This document shows positions 16,890 through 26,163 of a stretch of DNA of 64,000 bases, piece by piece. This DNA is from Solirubrobacteraceae bacterium. Lineage in GTDB: Bacteria; Actinomycetota; Thermoleophilia; Solirubrobacterales; Solirubrobacteraceae. Each line of letters opens with the position of its first letter. Position 1 is the first letter of the stretch. The notes below the pieces were generated by a model that saw nothing but the letters and a program-made list of their open reading frames with translations, was not told the origin of the DNA and searched no databases. The position numbers and the translations under genes are program-made. Where the stretch lies: NCBI GenBank assembly GCA_030151725.1, contig JASLDD010000113.1, forward strand, positions 1 through 64,000, in the 5' to 3' direction.

Positions 16890-19061
16890 GTGATGCGCGT
16901 GAACGAGCTGCCCCAGACGAGCCAAGCGCAGATGCGGGGAAGCGTCTGCGTGCTGATCGCAGCGCCCGCATCCGATGGGGCTACGAAGCGCTGCCTGGAG
17001 TCTGTGCGCGCCCAAACGCCTCCCGAGGTGCAGACCTTCGTCGTGGAGCCAACGCCCGACGCCCTCAATGCCGCAATCGAGCATTTGGCGGCGGCGGATC
17101 TCGTGATCCTGGCGCCTGCCTGCCGCGTCCCGCAGGGCTGGCTCGAGCGCCTGCACGCTGCGGCCTACGCCGACACCAATACCGCCACCGCGAGCGCGCT
17201 CGCCGACTTCGCCACCCCGCTTGCGCTATCCGAGGAGGCTCACACGCCTGAGGGCTTTGCCGGCCGTTCACAAGCCGTAGCCGAACGCGCACAGCCACTG
17301 CGCCCGCGCCTGCGCCGCGCGGTGGGGCCATGCATCTACGTGCGTCGCGACGCACTGGAGCTCGTGGGAGGGCTCGACAAGGAGCTCGACCTGGAGCCGG
17401 CGCTCGGGATCGACTTCCCCCAGCGCTGCCTGCTCTCGGGGCTCGGCCACGTGGCCGCCGACGATGTGCTCGTGGAGACGCTCCGCCCCGCGCCGAGCAA
17501 AGGGGACTCACCCGAGCTGCCTGCGATGCTGCTCGAGCGCTACCCCTACCTCGAGGCCCACCCCCCCGCGCTCGCGGAGTCCGCCGTGCTCGACGATGTT
17601 CTGCACACCACCGCGCCAGCGCAGCCGTGGGTCACGATCGATGCGCGCGCTCTCGACGGCGCGGTCACAGGCACGCAGGTGCACATCGTCGAGCTGATCC
17701 GCGCGCTGGCCCATACGGGCGCCCTGCGCTTGCGCGTGCTCGTGCGTACCAGGCGAATCGACCCCGCGACGCTGGCCCTCCTGCGCGAGCTGCCCCAGAC
17801 CGAGATCCTGGCCGAGGAGCAGCTGACGCCCTCCACACCACGCAGCGCCATCTTCCATCGCCCCCAGCAGGCGTTTGCGGCGGAGGACGTCGCGCTCGCA
17901 GTCGCCCTGGGCGAGCGACTTGTGCTCAGCCAGCTCGACCTCATCGCTTACCGCAATCCGAGCTACTTCCCTGACCGGGAGGCGTGGGATGACTACCGCC
18001 TGGCCTCTCGCCACGGGCTCGCGACGGCGGAGCGGGTAGTTGTCTTCTCAGAGCACACCGCGCGCGAGCTGCTCGGAGACGCACTGGTCACGGAGTCGCG
18101 CATCAGGGTCGTGCCCCCGGGCCTGGATCACAGCTCAGCGGTCGACGAGCAGCGCCCCGAGGAGCTCGACGACGAGCAGGAGGAGGCACTCCGCGACGGA
18201 TTCCTCCTCTGCCTAGGCACTGACTTTCGTCACAAGAATCGGCTGTTCGCGCTGCGCCTGCTGGCCTCGCTGCGTCGCGATCTGGGCTGGCCTGGCCGGC
18301 TGGTGCTCGCGGGAACGCATATCCCCCACGGCTCTTCGGCGGAGCTCGAGCAGGCCTACCTGCAGACCAATCGGGATGTGCAGGAAGCGGTGCTGAGCGT
18401 GGGCGCGGTCGATGAGCGAGAGAAGGCCTGGCTGATGGCTCGCACGAGCGCCGTGGTTTACCCGTCGGCGTATGAGGGCTTTGGCCTCGTCCCCTTCGAG
18501 TCTGCCCTGGCCGGCGTCCCGTGCCTGTTCGCCGCTCAGTCCTCGCTTGCGCAGGCCGCACCGCAGGCGACCGCCACGATCCTCCCCTGGGATCCCGAGG
18601 CGAGCGCCGCGGCCGCGTACGTGCTGCTGAACGACGCCGATGCTCGCGCGCGGCACGTGAGCGCACTCGCAGAGGCGGCAGGCGCGTTGACGTGGAGCGG
18701 CGCGGCGGACAGCTTGGTCGAGATCTATCGCGACGCCGCAACGGCGCCGACCCGCGAGGCTGCTGTGCTCGGGCGCGATGCCGTGCAGCGCGAACGCCGC
18801 CTCACAGAAGCTCACGAGGTGGTGGTACGCCGCCTGATCGGCGAGCGCGCTCACGCGCAGCGCATGTATGACGAGCTGAACGCCGAGGTCGGCGACGGGC
18901 TGAGCCTGATCGGCCCAAATGGCACGCTGCCCGAGAACGCGCAGCGTGCGTTGCTGACGATCAGCGCGCATCCGCAGCTCAGAGGAGCGCTCTTCGGCGC
19001 GCTTTCGCGGGTTTTCCTCATAGGACGAGCCCTCGGACGCTTGGTAGGTCGAGGGCGTTAG
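16890..19061 (+). CDS. Two-domain glycosyltransferase (GT2-like plus GT4)
   Basis: A 723-residue protein. The N-terminal 220 residues resemble a degenerate GT2 domain (VCVLIAAPASDGATKRCLESVRAQ), with no convincing DxD. Residues about 250-610 are a GT4 domain: WVTIDARALDGAVTGTQVH, LCLGTDFRHKNR, and E-x7-E in YEGFGLVPFESALAGVP. The last 80 residues carry a charged helix and a GALFGALSRVFLIGRALG end. Start is GTG 16890 or the adjacent ATG 16893; AGGA lies just before. It is divergent from the methyltransferase gene, with 103 bases between them holding both promoters, and precedes wzt. Confidence 0.85.
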   Translation: MMRVNELPQTSQAQMRGSVCVLIAAPASDGATKRCLESVRAQTPPEVQTFVVEPTPDALNAAIEHLAAADLVILAPACRVPQGWLERLHAAAYADTNTATASALADFATPLALSEEAHTPEGFAGRSQAVAERAQPLRPRLRRAVGPCIYVRRDALELVGGLDKELDLEPALGIDFPQRCLLSGLGHVAADDVLVETLRPAPSKGDSPELPAMLLERYPYLEAHPPALAESAVLDDVLHTTAPAQPWVTIDARALDGAVTGTQVHIVELIRALAHTGALRLRVLVRTRRIDPATLALLRELPQTEILAEEQLTPSTPRSAIFHRPQQAFAAEDVALAVALGERLVLSQLDLIAYRNPSYFPDREAWDDYRLASRHGLATAERVVVFSEHTARELLGDALVTESRIRVVPPGLDHSSAVDEQRPEELDDEQEEALRDGFLLCLGTDFRHKNRLFALRLLASLRRDLGWPGRLVLAGTHIPHGSSAELEQAYLQTNRDVQEAVLSVGAVDEREKAWLMARTSAVVYPSAYEGFGLVPFESALAGVPCLFAAQSSLAQAAPQATATILPWDPEASAAAAYVLLNDADARARHVSALAEAAGALTWSGAADSLVEIYRDAATAPTREAAVLGRDAVQRERRLTEAHEVVVRRLIGERAHAQRMYDELNAEVGDGLSLIGPNGTLPENAQRALLTISAHPQLRGALFGALSRVFLIGRALGRLVGRGR

Positions 19062-19094
19062 AGCCCCTCACCGCCTGACCTGCCTGCCCCCCGC

Positions 19095-19100
19095 TATACC
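19095..19100 (+). promoter_or_regulatory. Candidate -10 element (TATACC)
   Basis: TATACC lies five bases before the ATG of the wzt gene in a 44-base gap. This spacing fits a leaderless transcript for the ABC exporter pair. The -35 region is not recognisable. Confidence 0.38.
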
Positions 19101-19105
19101 CTCCA

Positions 19106-20386
19106 ATGACCTTGGCCGCCGAGCAGACAGCCGTTCCCGGACGCCCCGCGCTCGCCGCGCAGGGCGTACACAAGCGCTTCAAGATCCCTGAGGAGCGCAG
19201 CCACACGCTCAAGGAGCGGGCGCTTCATCCCCTGCGCCGCTCACGCCACGAGTCGCTGTATGCGCTCAAGGACATCTCCTTCGCGGTGGCGCCCGGAGAG
19301 TTCTTTGGGATCGTCGGGCGCAACGGCAGCGGCAAGAGCACCCTCCTGAAGTGCCTGGCCGGGATCTACGGCACCGACGAGGGGCAGATCTGGTGCAACG
19401 GACGGATGTCCACGTTCATCGAGCTCGGCGTGGGCTTCAACCCCGACCTCGCCGCCTACGACAACGTGGCGCTCAACGGGATCATGCTCGGCCTCTCCCC
19501 CAAGGAGGCGCGGGCGCGCTATGAGCGCGTGATCGAGTTCGCCGAGCTCGAGGAGTTCCAGGACCTCAAGCTCAAGAACTACTCCTCGGGCATGCACGTG
19601 CGGCTCGCATTCTCGGTCGCGATCCAGGTCGACGCCGACATCCTGCTGATCGACGAGGTGCTCGCGGTCGGGGACGCGGCTTTCCAGCAGAAGTGCTTCG
19701 ACGTGTTCAACCGCATGCGCGAGGAAGGCCGCACGATCGTGTTCGTCACCCACGACATGGGCGCCGTGACCCGCTTCTGCCACCGCGCGATGCTGCTCGA
19801 GCGCGGCGAGATGGTCACCATCGGCGACCCCCGCGACGTGGCCGACCGCTACCTCGAGATCGCCTTTGGGCGCGCCGTCGGCTACGAAGACGCCGACGTG
19901 GGTACAGCCCGCATGGGCGACGGCGCTGCACGAGTAAGCGATGTGTGGCTGGGTGACGATCGCAATGAACGCCTGGCTATTGCCCCACAATCCGAGCCGC
20001 TCACGTTGAAGACGCTCGTGACATTCAACTCCCACGTGCTCGACCCCGCCGTCAGCCTCACGCTGCTCAACGAGCATCGCCAGCCGGTCGTCGTGGCAAC
20101 CACCGCCAAAGAGCAGGAGGAGACCGGCGGCTTCCAGGCGGGGGAGCAGGCCGTGTTCGCATTCTCCTTCCACAACATGCTCGCGCCTGGGCGCTATCAC
20201 ACGGTGCTCACGATCACCCACCGCGGTGAGGGCCTCGACGTGATCGACCGCTTCGCCGGTGGGCTCTCCTTCGTCGTCTCGGGAATGTCCATCAGCGGCG
20301 GGATGGTCGAGATCCCAGTCCAAACGGACGTAACTCGGATAGATGTGTCCTCGCCCGAGGCGCAGCCCACGGGCGGCTCACGGTGA
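19106..20386 (+). CDS. wzt: Polysaccharide ABC exporter ATPase (Wzt-like) with C-terminal cargo domain
   Basis: A 426-residue ATPase powering export of an undecaprenyl-diphosphate-linked glycan. Walker A GRNGSGKST (about 71-79), the LKNYSSGM signature and Walker B ADILLIDEVLAVGD are intact. Residues about 260-426 form the extra beta-rich domain of O9a-type Wzt (NSHVLDPAVSLTLLN, FHNMLAPGRYHTVLTI), which in characterised systems binds the modified chain end. It overlaps the permease gene by four bases (GTGA), so the two form one unit. The domain implies that export here depends on a terminal modification, which makes the methyltransferase at 15770-16786 interesting. Confidence 0.93.
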   Translation: MTLAAEQTAVPGRPALAAQGVHKRFKIPEERSHTLKERALHPLRRSRHESLYALKDISFAVAPGEFFGIVGRNGSGKSTLLKCLAGIYGTDEGQIWCNGRMSTFIELGVGFNPDLAAYDNVALNGIMLGLSPKEARARYERVIEFAELEEFQDLKLKNYSSGMHVRLAFSVAIQVDADILLIDEVLAVGDAAFQQKCFDVFNRMREEGRTIVFVTHDMGAVTRFCHRAMLLERGEMVTIGDPRDVADRYLEIAFGRAVGYEDADVGTARMGDGAARVSDVWLGDDRNERLAIAPQSEPLTLKTLVTFNSHVLDPAVSLTLLNEHRQPVVVATTAKEQEETGGFQAGEQAVFAFSFHNMLAPGRYHTVLTITHRGEGLDVIDRFAGGLSFVVSGMSISGGMVEIPVQTDVTRIDVSSPEAQPTGGSR

Positions 20387-21294
20387 GCAGCTCGCCAACC
20401 ACACTAGGCCCCTTGGGAGAGGCCGCGATCTCGCGTGAGCAGCTCGGTAAGCCGATCCGTGGACCCCGGGCCCTTGACGACAGCTGGCGGCGCTTCTGGC
20501 ACCTCGCCTACAACATCGCGCGCAGCGAATTCAAACTCAAGTTCTTCGGATCGGCGCTCGGCTACCTGTGGCAGGTCATGCGCCCGCTGCTGCTGTTCGG
20601 CGTTTTGTATGTGTTCTTCACGAAGGTCTCAAACCCCAACGTCGTGCAGAAGGGCGATAAGTACTACGGCGCCCAGCTGCTGGGATCTGTCGTGCTCTTC
20701 AGCTTCTTCGCCGAGGCGACGCAGGGCGCCGTTCGCAGCGTGGTCGATCGCGAGACGCTCGTGCGCAAGATCCAGTTCCCGCGGCTTGTGATCCCCGTCT
20801 CGGTGGTCCTGTTGGCGCTGTTCAACCTGGGCCTCAACCTGATCGTGGTGTTGATCTTCGCGCTCGCTTCGGGCGTGCGTCCAATGCTCAGCTGGCTCGA
20901 GCTGCCGCTGATCGTTGCGATGCTCGCGGCCATGGCGATGGGTGTCGCGATGCTGCTGTCGGCGCTGTTCGTGCGCTTTCGCGACATCCAGCCGATCTGG
21001 GACGTCGTCTCGCAGATCCTCTTCTACGCCTCCCCGGTGATCATCTCGATCGAGACCGTGCGCGAAAAACTCCTGCACCATCAGTTCCTGATGCACCTCT
21101 ACACGCTGAATCCGCTCGTGGCCGTCTTCCAGCAGTTCCGCCACGCGATGATCTTTCACGGCACGCTCAGCGCGGGGCAAGCGATGGGAAGCTGGCTTGC
21201 CTTGCTCGAGCCCCTAGCCCTCGCCGCGGTCATCTTCGTCCTCGGGTTCTGGGTCTTCAACCGCGAAGCCCCCCACATCGCCGAGGACCTCTAG
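20383..21294 (+). CDS. wzm: Polysaccharide ABC exporter permease (Wzm-like)
   Basis: A 303-residue ABC-2 type permease with about six transmembrane helices and a cytoplasmic N-terminus. The start of the membrane domain (SEFKLKFFGSALGYLWQVMRPL) and the conserved FRDIQPIWDVVSQILFYASP region are typical of TagG/Wzm/RfbA permeases. It starts inside the wzt stop. With Wzt it would move the finished glycan across the membrane. Both neighbours are on the same strand. Confidence 0.93.
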   Translation: MSSSPTTLGPLGEAAISREQLGKPIRGPRALDDSWRRFWHLAYNIARSEFKLKFFGSALGYLWQVMRPLLLFGVLYVFFTKVSNPNVVQKGDKYYGAQLLGSVVLFSFFAEATQGAVRSVVDRETLVRKIQFPRLVIPVSVVLLALFNLGLNLIVVLIFALASGVRPMLSWLELPLIVAMLAAMAMGVAMLLSALFVRFRDIQPIWDVVSQILFYASPVIISIETVREKLLHHQFLMHLYTLNPLVAVFQQFRHAMIFHGTLSAGQAMGSWLALLEPLALAAVIFVLGFWVFNREAPHIAEDL

Positions 21295-21331
21295 CAAGTC
21301 GAACTGTTGGGGCTTGTTGCCCGAGCAGACC

Positions 21332-21337
21332 TATAAG
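21332..21337 (+). promoter_or_regulatory. Candidate -10 element (TATAAG)
   Basis: TATAAG is followed by eight bases and then the GTG start of the 593-residue membrane protein, in a 51-base gap after wzm. It again suggests a message with no leader. No clear -35 at the right distance. Confidence 0.42.
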
Positions 21338-21345
21338 GTGCCGCG

Positions 21346-23127
21346 GTGCCCTTCGCGAGCTCGCCCGCCCTAAAGCGCCTCGCATGGGGCCTGCCCGTGT
21401 TCGTCGTCGGCGTGATCGCGCTGCCGCTGTTCACCGACCGGACCTTCGGCAACGACTGGCCGGATCATCTCTGGCTGGTCTGGCAGCAGGGCCAGGCGAT
21501 TGCCCAGCTGGGCCATCCCAGCTACTACCTGCAGGCCGAGCAGGGGGTGTTCCAGCCGTTCTTCGCCTTCTACGGAGGGACCTTCTATGGGTTCACGGGC
21601 GGCATCTCTGCGCTGCTGGGCCAGCATCCCGTGGTGGCCTACGTCGCGGTGATCATCGCGGCCTTCGCAGGCGCCTACGCGGGCTGGACATGGCTCGCCC
21701 GTCAAGTCGGCCTGCGCGGATGGTGGGCCCAACTGCCTGGCCTGTTGTACGTGACATCTCCGTACATCATCACCGGACCCTTTGCGCGCGGCGACGTGCC
21801 CGAGTCGGTTGGAACCGCCTCGATCCCCCTAGTCGCCGCGAGCGCACTGGCGGTTCTGCGCAGCGAGCGTCTGCGTGCGCGCGACGCGGCGTTGCTGATC
21901 TTCTCCAGCGCCTGGTTCACCGCATGTCACAACATCACCGCGCTGTGGGGCACGACCTTCCTGGTCGCGACTGGATTGGTGCTCCTCTTCGCGGTGGGAC
22001 GCACCCACCCGGCGCTCAGGGTGCGCCGCCTCGCGTTGACAGTCGGCCTCGCCGCGACCGGCGCGGCGGTCAATGCCTGGTACCTGTTCCCCACCCTCGC
22101 CTATGCCGGACACACTGCTATCGCTTCCCGGATAGGGATCGCCGGCGGCAACTTCGACACCTTCGAAGCGATCTTCAACCCGCTGCGCAACAGCAAGGAG
22201 CTGATCTTTGCTCAACGGACCTCCCAGGGGTGGCTGAACGACGCAGGACGCCTGAACGTCCAGATGCCGACGCTCGCCTTCATTTGGGCACTCGCCGTGC
22301 TCGGCCTCGCCTGGCACGGGATCTCGCGGCAGTGGCGGCGATTTGCCGCAGGGATGCTCCTCGTCGTTGTGGCCCTGCTCGCGCTCCTGCTCACCAACAT
22401 GAGCATCGTTCCTCGTCCCTGGCAACTCATCCAGTTTCCCTACCGTGCCGAGACATACGTCACTCTGGGCGTGTGCACGCTGGCATTGGCGGGGATCGTG
22501 TCGCTACCGCGGATCGCGATCCCACGCAGACGCTCGATCGCGACCGCCGCGCTCGTGGTAATACTCGTGGTCAGCTTCGGCCAGGCGATCGTTCAGCAGT
22601 GGAGCCAGGACTCATCGCTTTCCTCGCGACAGCTCGTGTTCCAGCCGAAGAACAGCTTTCCAGCCTCCTGGTACTCCGAATTCGACTACGCGGACGTCTC
22701 ACTGCGAGGCGTCCCCTTCGCGGAGTTCGTGCAGGTGCCGAACGTGACGGTCACGGGCGGCAACCGGGAGAGCCTGCTGCCAATTCAAACCAACGGCGAG
22801 CGCGACACGAGCGTCATCACGTTCCCCTCTCCCGGCCCTCGCCCGCTGGCCACGAACGTCTACGGCGGACCGGAAATGGTCAAGGTGACCGGGGCGCGGG
22901 TGATCGGGCGATCTCCCACGAACGAGCTGGCGATCGAGGTGCTCGCCCCGAAGGGACAAGAGGCGAGGGTCACCTTCTCACCGGCCCACCCTCTCCCGGT
23001 GGTGCTGGGCCAGGCTGTCACTGTTGCCACCCTTCTGCTGTGGCTGTGCCTGGCGGCATGGGCCGGCTTGCGCTGGGTGCAGGGGCGGCGAGCAGCCCCT
23101 GAGCGTCAGTCCGCTCCATCCACCTGA
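21346..23127 (+). CDS. Polytopic membrane protein, possibly GT-C-like (PTPS-related membrane family)
   Basis: A 593-residue protein with about 11-12 helices. The first outer loop reads TFGNDWPDHLWLVWQQGQAI and is followed by QPFFAFYGGTFYGFTGGI, similar to the large bacterial membrane family labelled 6-pyruvoyl-tetrahydropterin synthase related, many members of which are now thought to be glycosyltransferases. The C-terminal 150 residues before the last helix are soluble and outside. It starts with GTG at 21346. Its 3' end overlaps the convergent gene by 22 bases. Function in the locus is inferred from position only. Confidence 0.78.
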   Translation: MPFASSPALKRLAWGLPVFVVGVIALPLFTDRTFGNDWPDHLWLVWQQGQAIAQLGHPSYYLQAEQGVFQPFFAFYGGTFYGFTGGISALLGQHPVVAYVAVIIAAFAGAYAGWTWLARQVGLRGWWAQLPGLLYVTSPYIITGPFARGDVPESVGTASIPLVAASALAVLRSERLRARDAALLIFSSAWFTACHNITALWGTTFLVATGLVLLFAVGRTHPALRVRRLALTVGLAATGAAVNAWYLFPTLAYAGHTAIASRIGIAGGNFDTFEAIFNPLRNSKELIFAQRTSQGWLNDAGRLNVQMPTLAFIWALAVLGLAWHGISRQWRRFAAGMLLVVVALLALLLTNMSIVPRPWQLIQFPYRAETYVTLGVCTLALAGIVSLPRIAIPRRRSIATAALVVILVVSFGQAIVQQWSQDSSLSSRQLVFQPKNSFPASWYSEFDYADVSLRGVPFAEFVQVPNVTVTGGNRESLLPIQTNGERDTSVITFPSPGPRPLATNVYGGPEMVKVTGARVIGRSPTNELAIEVLAPKGQEARVTFSPAHPLPVVLGQAVTVATLLLWLCLAAWAGLRWVQGRRAAPERQSAPST

Positions 23128-25145
23128 GGGACAGAGTCGGACGCAAGCTCTCCAGCAAGCGCCATCGTCTCGGCGCGGGCGACGCGCTCGAAGAACGCCT
23201 CCAGCGCGTCGATTCGAAGCTCCCAGGCGTAGGCCTGCGCGGTCTCGATGCCGGCCCGGCCCAGGCGCTCGCGCAGCTGTGGGTCTGCGAGCAGACGCTC
23301 CAGCGCCTCGGCGACGGCCGCAGGGCGAGACTCGGGCATCAGGCAGTTGACGCCGTCGACGCAGAAGTCGCGGTTGCCGTGAGCGTCGGTGCACAAGACG
23401 GGGGCGCCCGTGGCCATGGCCTCGAGCGGCGGCAGCGCAAAGCCCTCGTGGGTGGATGTCTGGATGAACACGCCGGCCTGGCAGAACAGCTCGTTGACGT
23501 GCTCGTCGTCGGGGGACTCGACGTAGCGCATGCCCGGCTCGTCGGCCAGCTCGGGCTCGATCCCGAACATGCAGAGCTCCGGGCGGGGCTCTTTGAGCGC
23601 GCGCCAGGCGGCGAGCGTCAGCGGCAGGTTCTTGAGCGGGTTGGAGCGTCCGAGCGCGAGCACCATGTCGTCGCGGCGCGCGATGTCGGCCCGCGGGCGG
23701 AAGCACTCGAGGTCGATGCCCGGCGGAATCAGCTCGGCATCGAGGTCGAGCTCTCGCAGGCGCTCGCGATTCCACTGCGAGATCGTCATGTAGCGGAACT
23801 CCGGCCGGTAGGAGTCGAGCACGGCGTGGCGGGCGCGCTCGTGGTCGGGGTAGTAGGAGGTCTCGATGTCCTGGACGAAGTACACGGGGATGCCGCGCGG
23901 GATGCTCGCCCGCCAGACCGGCACGGCGGTCATCCACCAGGTTGCCACCTTGATTGCATCCACCTGGGAGAGAGCCCGTGCGAGCTCGTGGTAGTCGGAG
24001 AAGCTGTGCACGGGGGCGCGCAGAGGGAACCACTCGGGCGCCCGGCCGAGCGTGTACAGCGCCACGTCGTGCCCGCGCGCGGCCAGGCGGTTGAGGTGCT
24101 CGAAGATGTCGCGGTGCCCGCCGCCCACGCCGGTGTCCTCAGTCACGTAGACGATGCGCAGGCGCCCGTCGTCGGTCGTGACGGTGCGGGCGTCGAAGAA
24201 GTCCGACCAGCGCTCCCAGAAGAGCTCCTGAGAGCCCTTCTCGCGCTCGCCGAGGTCGGTGCCGCGGGTGACGGACTCGTGGTGGATGAGCTGGGCGGCG
24301 GGGAAGTACAGCACCTGCAGCCCCGCCTGCCAGGAGCGCAGGCACCAGTCGACGTCCTCGTAGGCCATGGCGTAGCGCTCGTCGAGCAGACCGACGCGCT
24401 CGATCAGCTCACGCCGCACGTACATGCAGGCGCCGGTCACCGCCAGCGCCGGGCTGGTCTGATCGGCGGGCCCCCAGCCGGCGGGCTTGAAGCGGTAGCG
24501 GTGGTCGAACCACTGTGGCTGGTCGCGGTTTCGCACGGTGCCCCCGAACTGGATGCGCCCGTCTGGGTACTGCAGCTGGGCCCCCACGATCCCGATGTCC
24601 TCGTGACGGTGGGCGGCGTACTGCAGGCACTGAAGCCAGCCGGGCAGCGCCTCGGTGTCGGAGTTCAGCAGCACGACGTCGCGATCGCCGTCGCTGGCTT
24701 GCAGGCCGCGGTTGACGTTGACGGCGAAGCCGCCGTTGTCCTCGCCGGCGACGAGCATGTCGATGCCCTTGATGCGGCGCAGCGCGGCCACGTGCTCGGC
24801 GCCGCTTGCGTCGTCGGCGACGATCACCCGCGCCATGCCCTTGGGAACGGTCTTGGCGATGCTGCGCACGAGCGCGCGCACGCGCTCGGCGTCGCGATAG
24901 CTGGGGATCACGATGTCGACTGGGCGCCCGTGCTCGCGATACCACTCCACGGCGCGCCTCAGTTCCTGGTCGCGGGCATGGGTACGCAGGCGCAGGCGCC
25001 GCTGCAGCGGAGTGAAGCGCAGCGGGAAGGTGACGGCGCGGAAGAGGATGGTGCGCAGGCCGAAGTACCTGTAGGTCAGGTAGATGCGGCGTCGCAAGTT
25101 GGACAGGGGCCCCCCAGGGCGGCCCTCGGTGGGACTATCGGTCAT
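23106..25145 (-). CDS. Bifunctional GT2-GT4 glycosyltransferase
   Basis: A 679-residue fusion. The first domain (about 60-330) is GT2: VDIVIPSYRDAERV, VIVADDASG, LLNSDTEALPGWL, and YEDVDWCLRSWQAG. The second (about 350-679) is GT4: VLALGRSNPLKNLPLTLAAWRAL and E-x7-E in HEGFALPPLEAMATGAP. I start at the ATG at 25145 (MTDSPTEGR), 11 bases inside the upstream gene; the upstream open frame is low-complexity shadow. It is the last gene of a minus-strand operon that runs from 29535. The pair of domains would add two residues in a row. Confidence 0.88.
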   Translation of the reverse strand: MTDSPTEGRPGGPLSNLRRRIYLTYRYFGLRTILFRAVTFPLRFTPLQRRLRLRTHARDQELRRAVEWYREHGRPVDIVIPSYRDAERVRALVRSIAKTVPKGMARVIVADDASGAEHVAALRRIKGIDMLVAGEDNGGFAVNVNRGLQASDGDRDVVLLNSDTEALPGWLQCLQYAAHRHEDIGIVGAQLQYPDGRIQFGGTVRNRDQPQWFDHRYRFKPAGWGPADQTSPALAVTGACMYVRRELIERVGLLDERYAMAYEDVDWCLRSWQAGLQVLYFPAAQLIHHESVTRGTDLGEREKGSQELFWERWSDFFDARTVTTDDGRLRIVYVTEDTGVGGGHRDIFEHLNRLAARGHDVALYTLGRAPEWFPLRAPVHSFSDYHELARALSQVDAIKVATWWMTAVPVWRASIPRGIPVYFVQDIETSYYPDHERARHAVLDSYRPEFRYMTISQWNRERLRELDLDAELIPPGIDLECFRPRADIARRDDMVLALGRSNPLKNLPLTLAAWRALKEPRPELCMFGIEPELADEPGMRYVESPDDEHVNELFCQAGVFIQTSTHEGFALPPLEAMATGAPVLCTDAHGNRDFCVDGVNCLMPESRPAAVAEALERLLADPQLRERLGRAGIETAQAYAWELRIDALEAFFERVARAETMALAGELASDSVPQVDGAD

Positions 25146-26163
25146 CGGGTGAGACGTCCTTGGTGGTCGATGTCTGCTCGGGCTCGCCGTCCAGGTCCAG
25201 CGGGGCAAAGCCCGCGCGTCCCTCCAGGGAGAGCCTGCGCGTCGCGCCCGCGGGCAGGCGATCGGCGTGCGAGCCGAGCAGCGCGCCGCTCGTGCGGAGC
25301 ACATGATGGCGCGTGACCGCCGCCAGCGTCCCGAGCAGCGCCGTGCCCGTCACGCCCTCGCCCGTCAGCTGCCTGCGCGCAGCCCCGAGCTCGCCGCGCA
25401 GCCGCGCCAACAACGCCGCGGGCCCGGCCGGCTCGCGCCAGCCGTAGACCTCGAGCAACCCGCGCCACTCATCGAAGCAGCGGCGCAGCTCCTGAGTCGA
25501 GGTGTAGGCGTGGGAGTGGATGGCCGCGGCGGCGGGCACGAACGCCTTGGCGTGGCCGGCGCGCAGCATGTCGATCGCGAGCACCCTGTCCTCGGCATAT
25601 GCGACCTCGCGAAAGGGCACCCGCTCCCAGGCGCTGCGCGCGATGCAGGCGTTGGCGTCGCTGAAGAAGCCGCGCCGTCCGAGGAACGCAACCGCCGGCA
25701 GCACGCGCTCATCTGCATCGAGGCGTTGCACCCGCGGCTGCCCGTCCTCTGACAGCGAGGCGAACCAGCGCTCGAGCTCCAACCGCACGGGGAGCGCTGC
25801 ATCGGGGCGCGGACGGTAGGGCCCATAGACGAGGGCCACGTCGTCGGCAAGCTGGAAGGCCGACAGCAGCTCGGCCAGCCAGCGCTCCTCCGCCGGCTCT
25901 GAGTCCTGGGTCAGCAGTGCCACGTGCTCGGTTTGGGCGGCCTGCATGAGGAGGTTGCGCGTGGCGCCGTGGGAGAAGCGCTCGCGTGGGATCTCGATCA
26001 CTCGGGCACCGTGCTCGCGGGCGCGCTCGAGCGATCCGTCGCTGGAGCCCGAGTCGCACACGATGAGCTCGTGGGCGACGCTTTGCCCGCTTAGGGCCGC
26101 GAGCACGCCGGCGAACTGCTCGCCGCCGTCGAGCACAGGGATGGCGACGGTGGCGTCAGGCAT
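25135..26163 (-). CDS. GT2 family glycosyltransferase (rhamnosyltransferase-like)
   Basis: A 342-residue GT2 enzyme. VAIPVLDGGEQF begins the fold, CDSGSSDGS is the nucleotide loop, and the FSHGATRNLLMQ plus TQDSEP metal site are typical of the RgpA/RfbN rhamnosyltransferase branch. The later AYAEDRVLAIDML provides the catalytic acid region. It overlaps both neighbours by a few bases (11 downstream, 8 upstream), so the operon is tightly packed. Confidence 0.9.
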   Translation of the reverse strand: MPDATVAIPVLDGGEQFAGVLAALSGQSVAHELIVCDSGSSDGSLERAREHGARVIEIPRERFSHGATRNLLMQAAQTEHVALLTQDSEPAEERWLAELLSAFQLADDVALVYGPYRPRPDAALPVRLELERWFASLSEDGQPRVQRLDADERVLPAVAFLGRRGFFSDANACIARSAWERVPFREVAYAEDRVLAIDMLRAGHAKAFVPAAAAIHSHAYTSTQELRRCFDEWRGLLEVYGWREPAGPAALLARLRGELGAARRQLTGEGVTGTALLGTLAAVTRHHVLRTSGALLGSHADRLPAGATRRLSLEGRAGFAPLDLDGEPEQTSTTKDVSPDDR

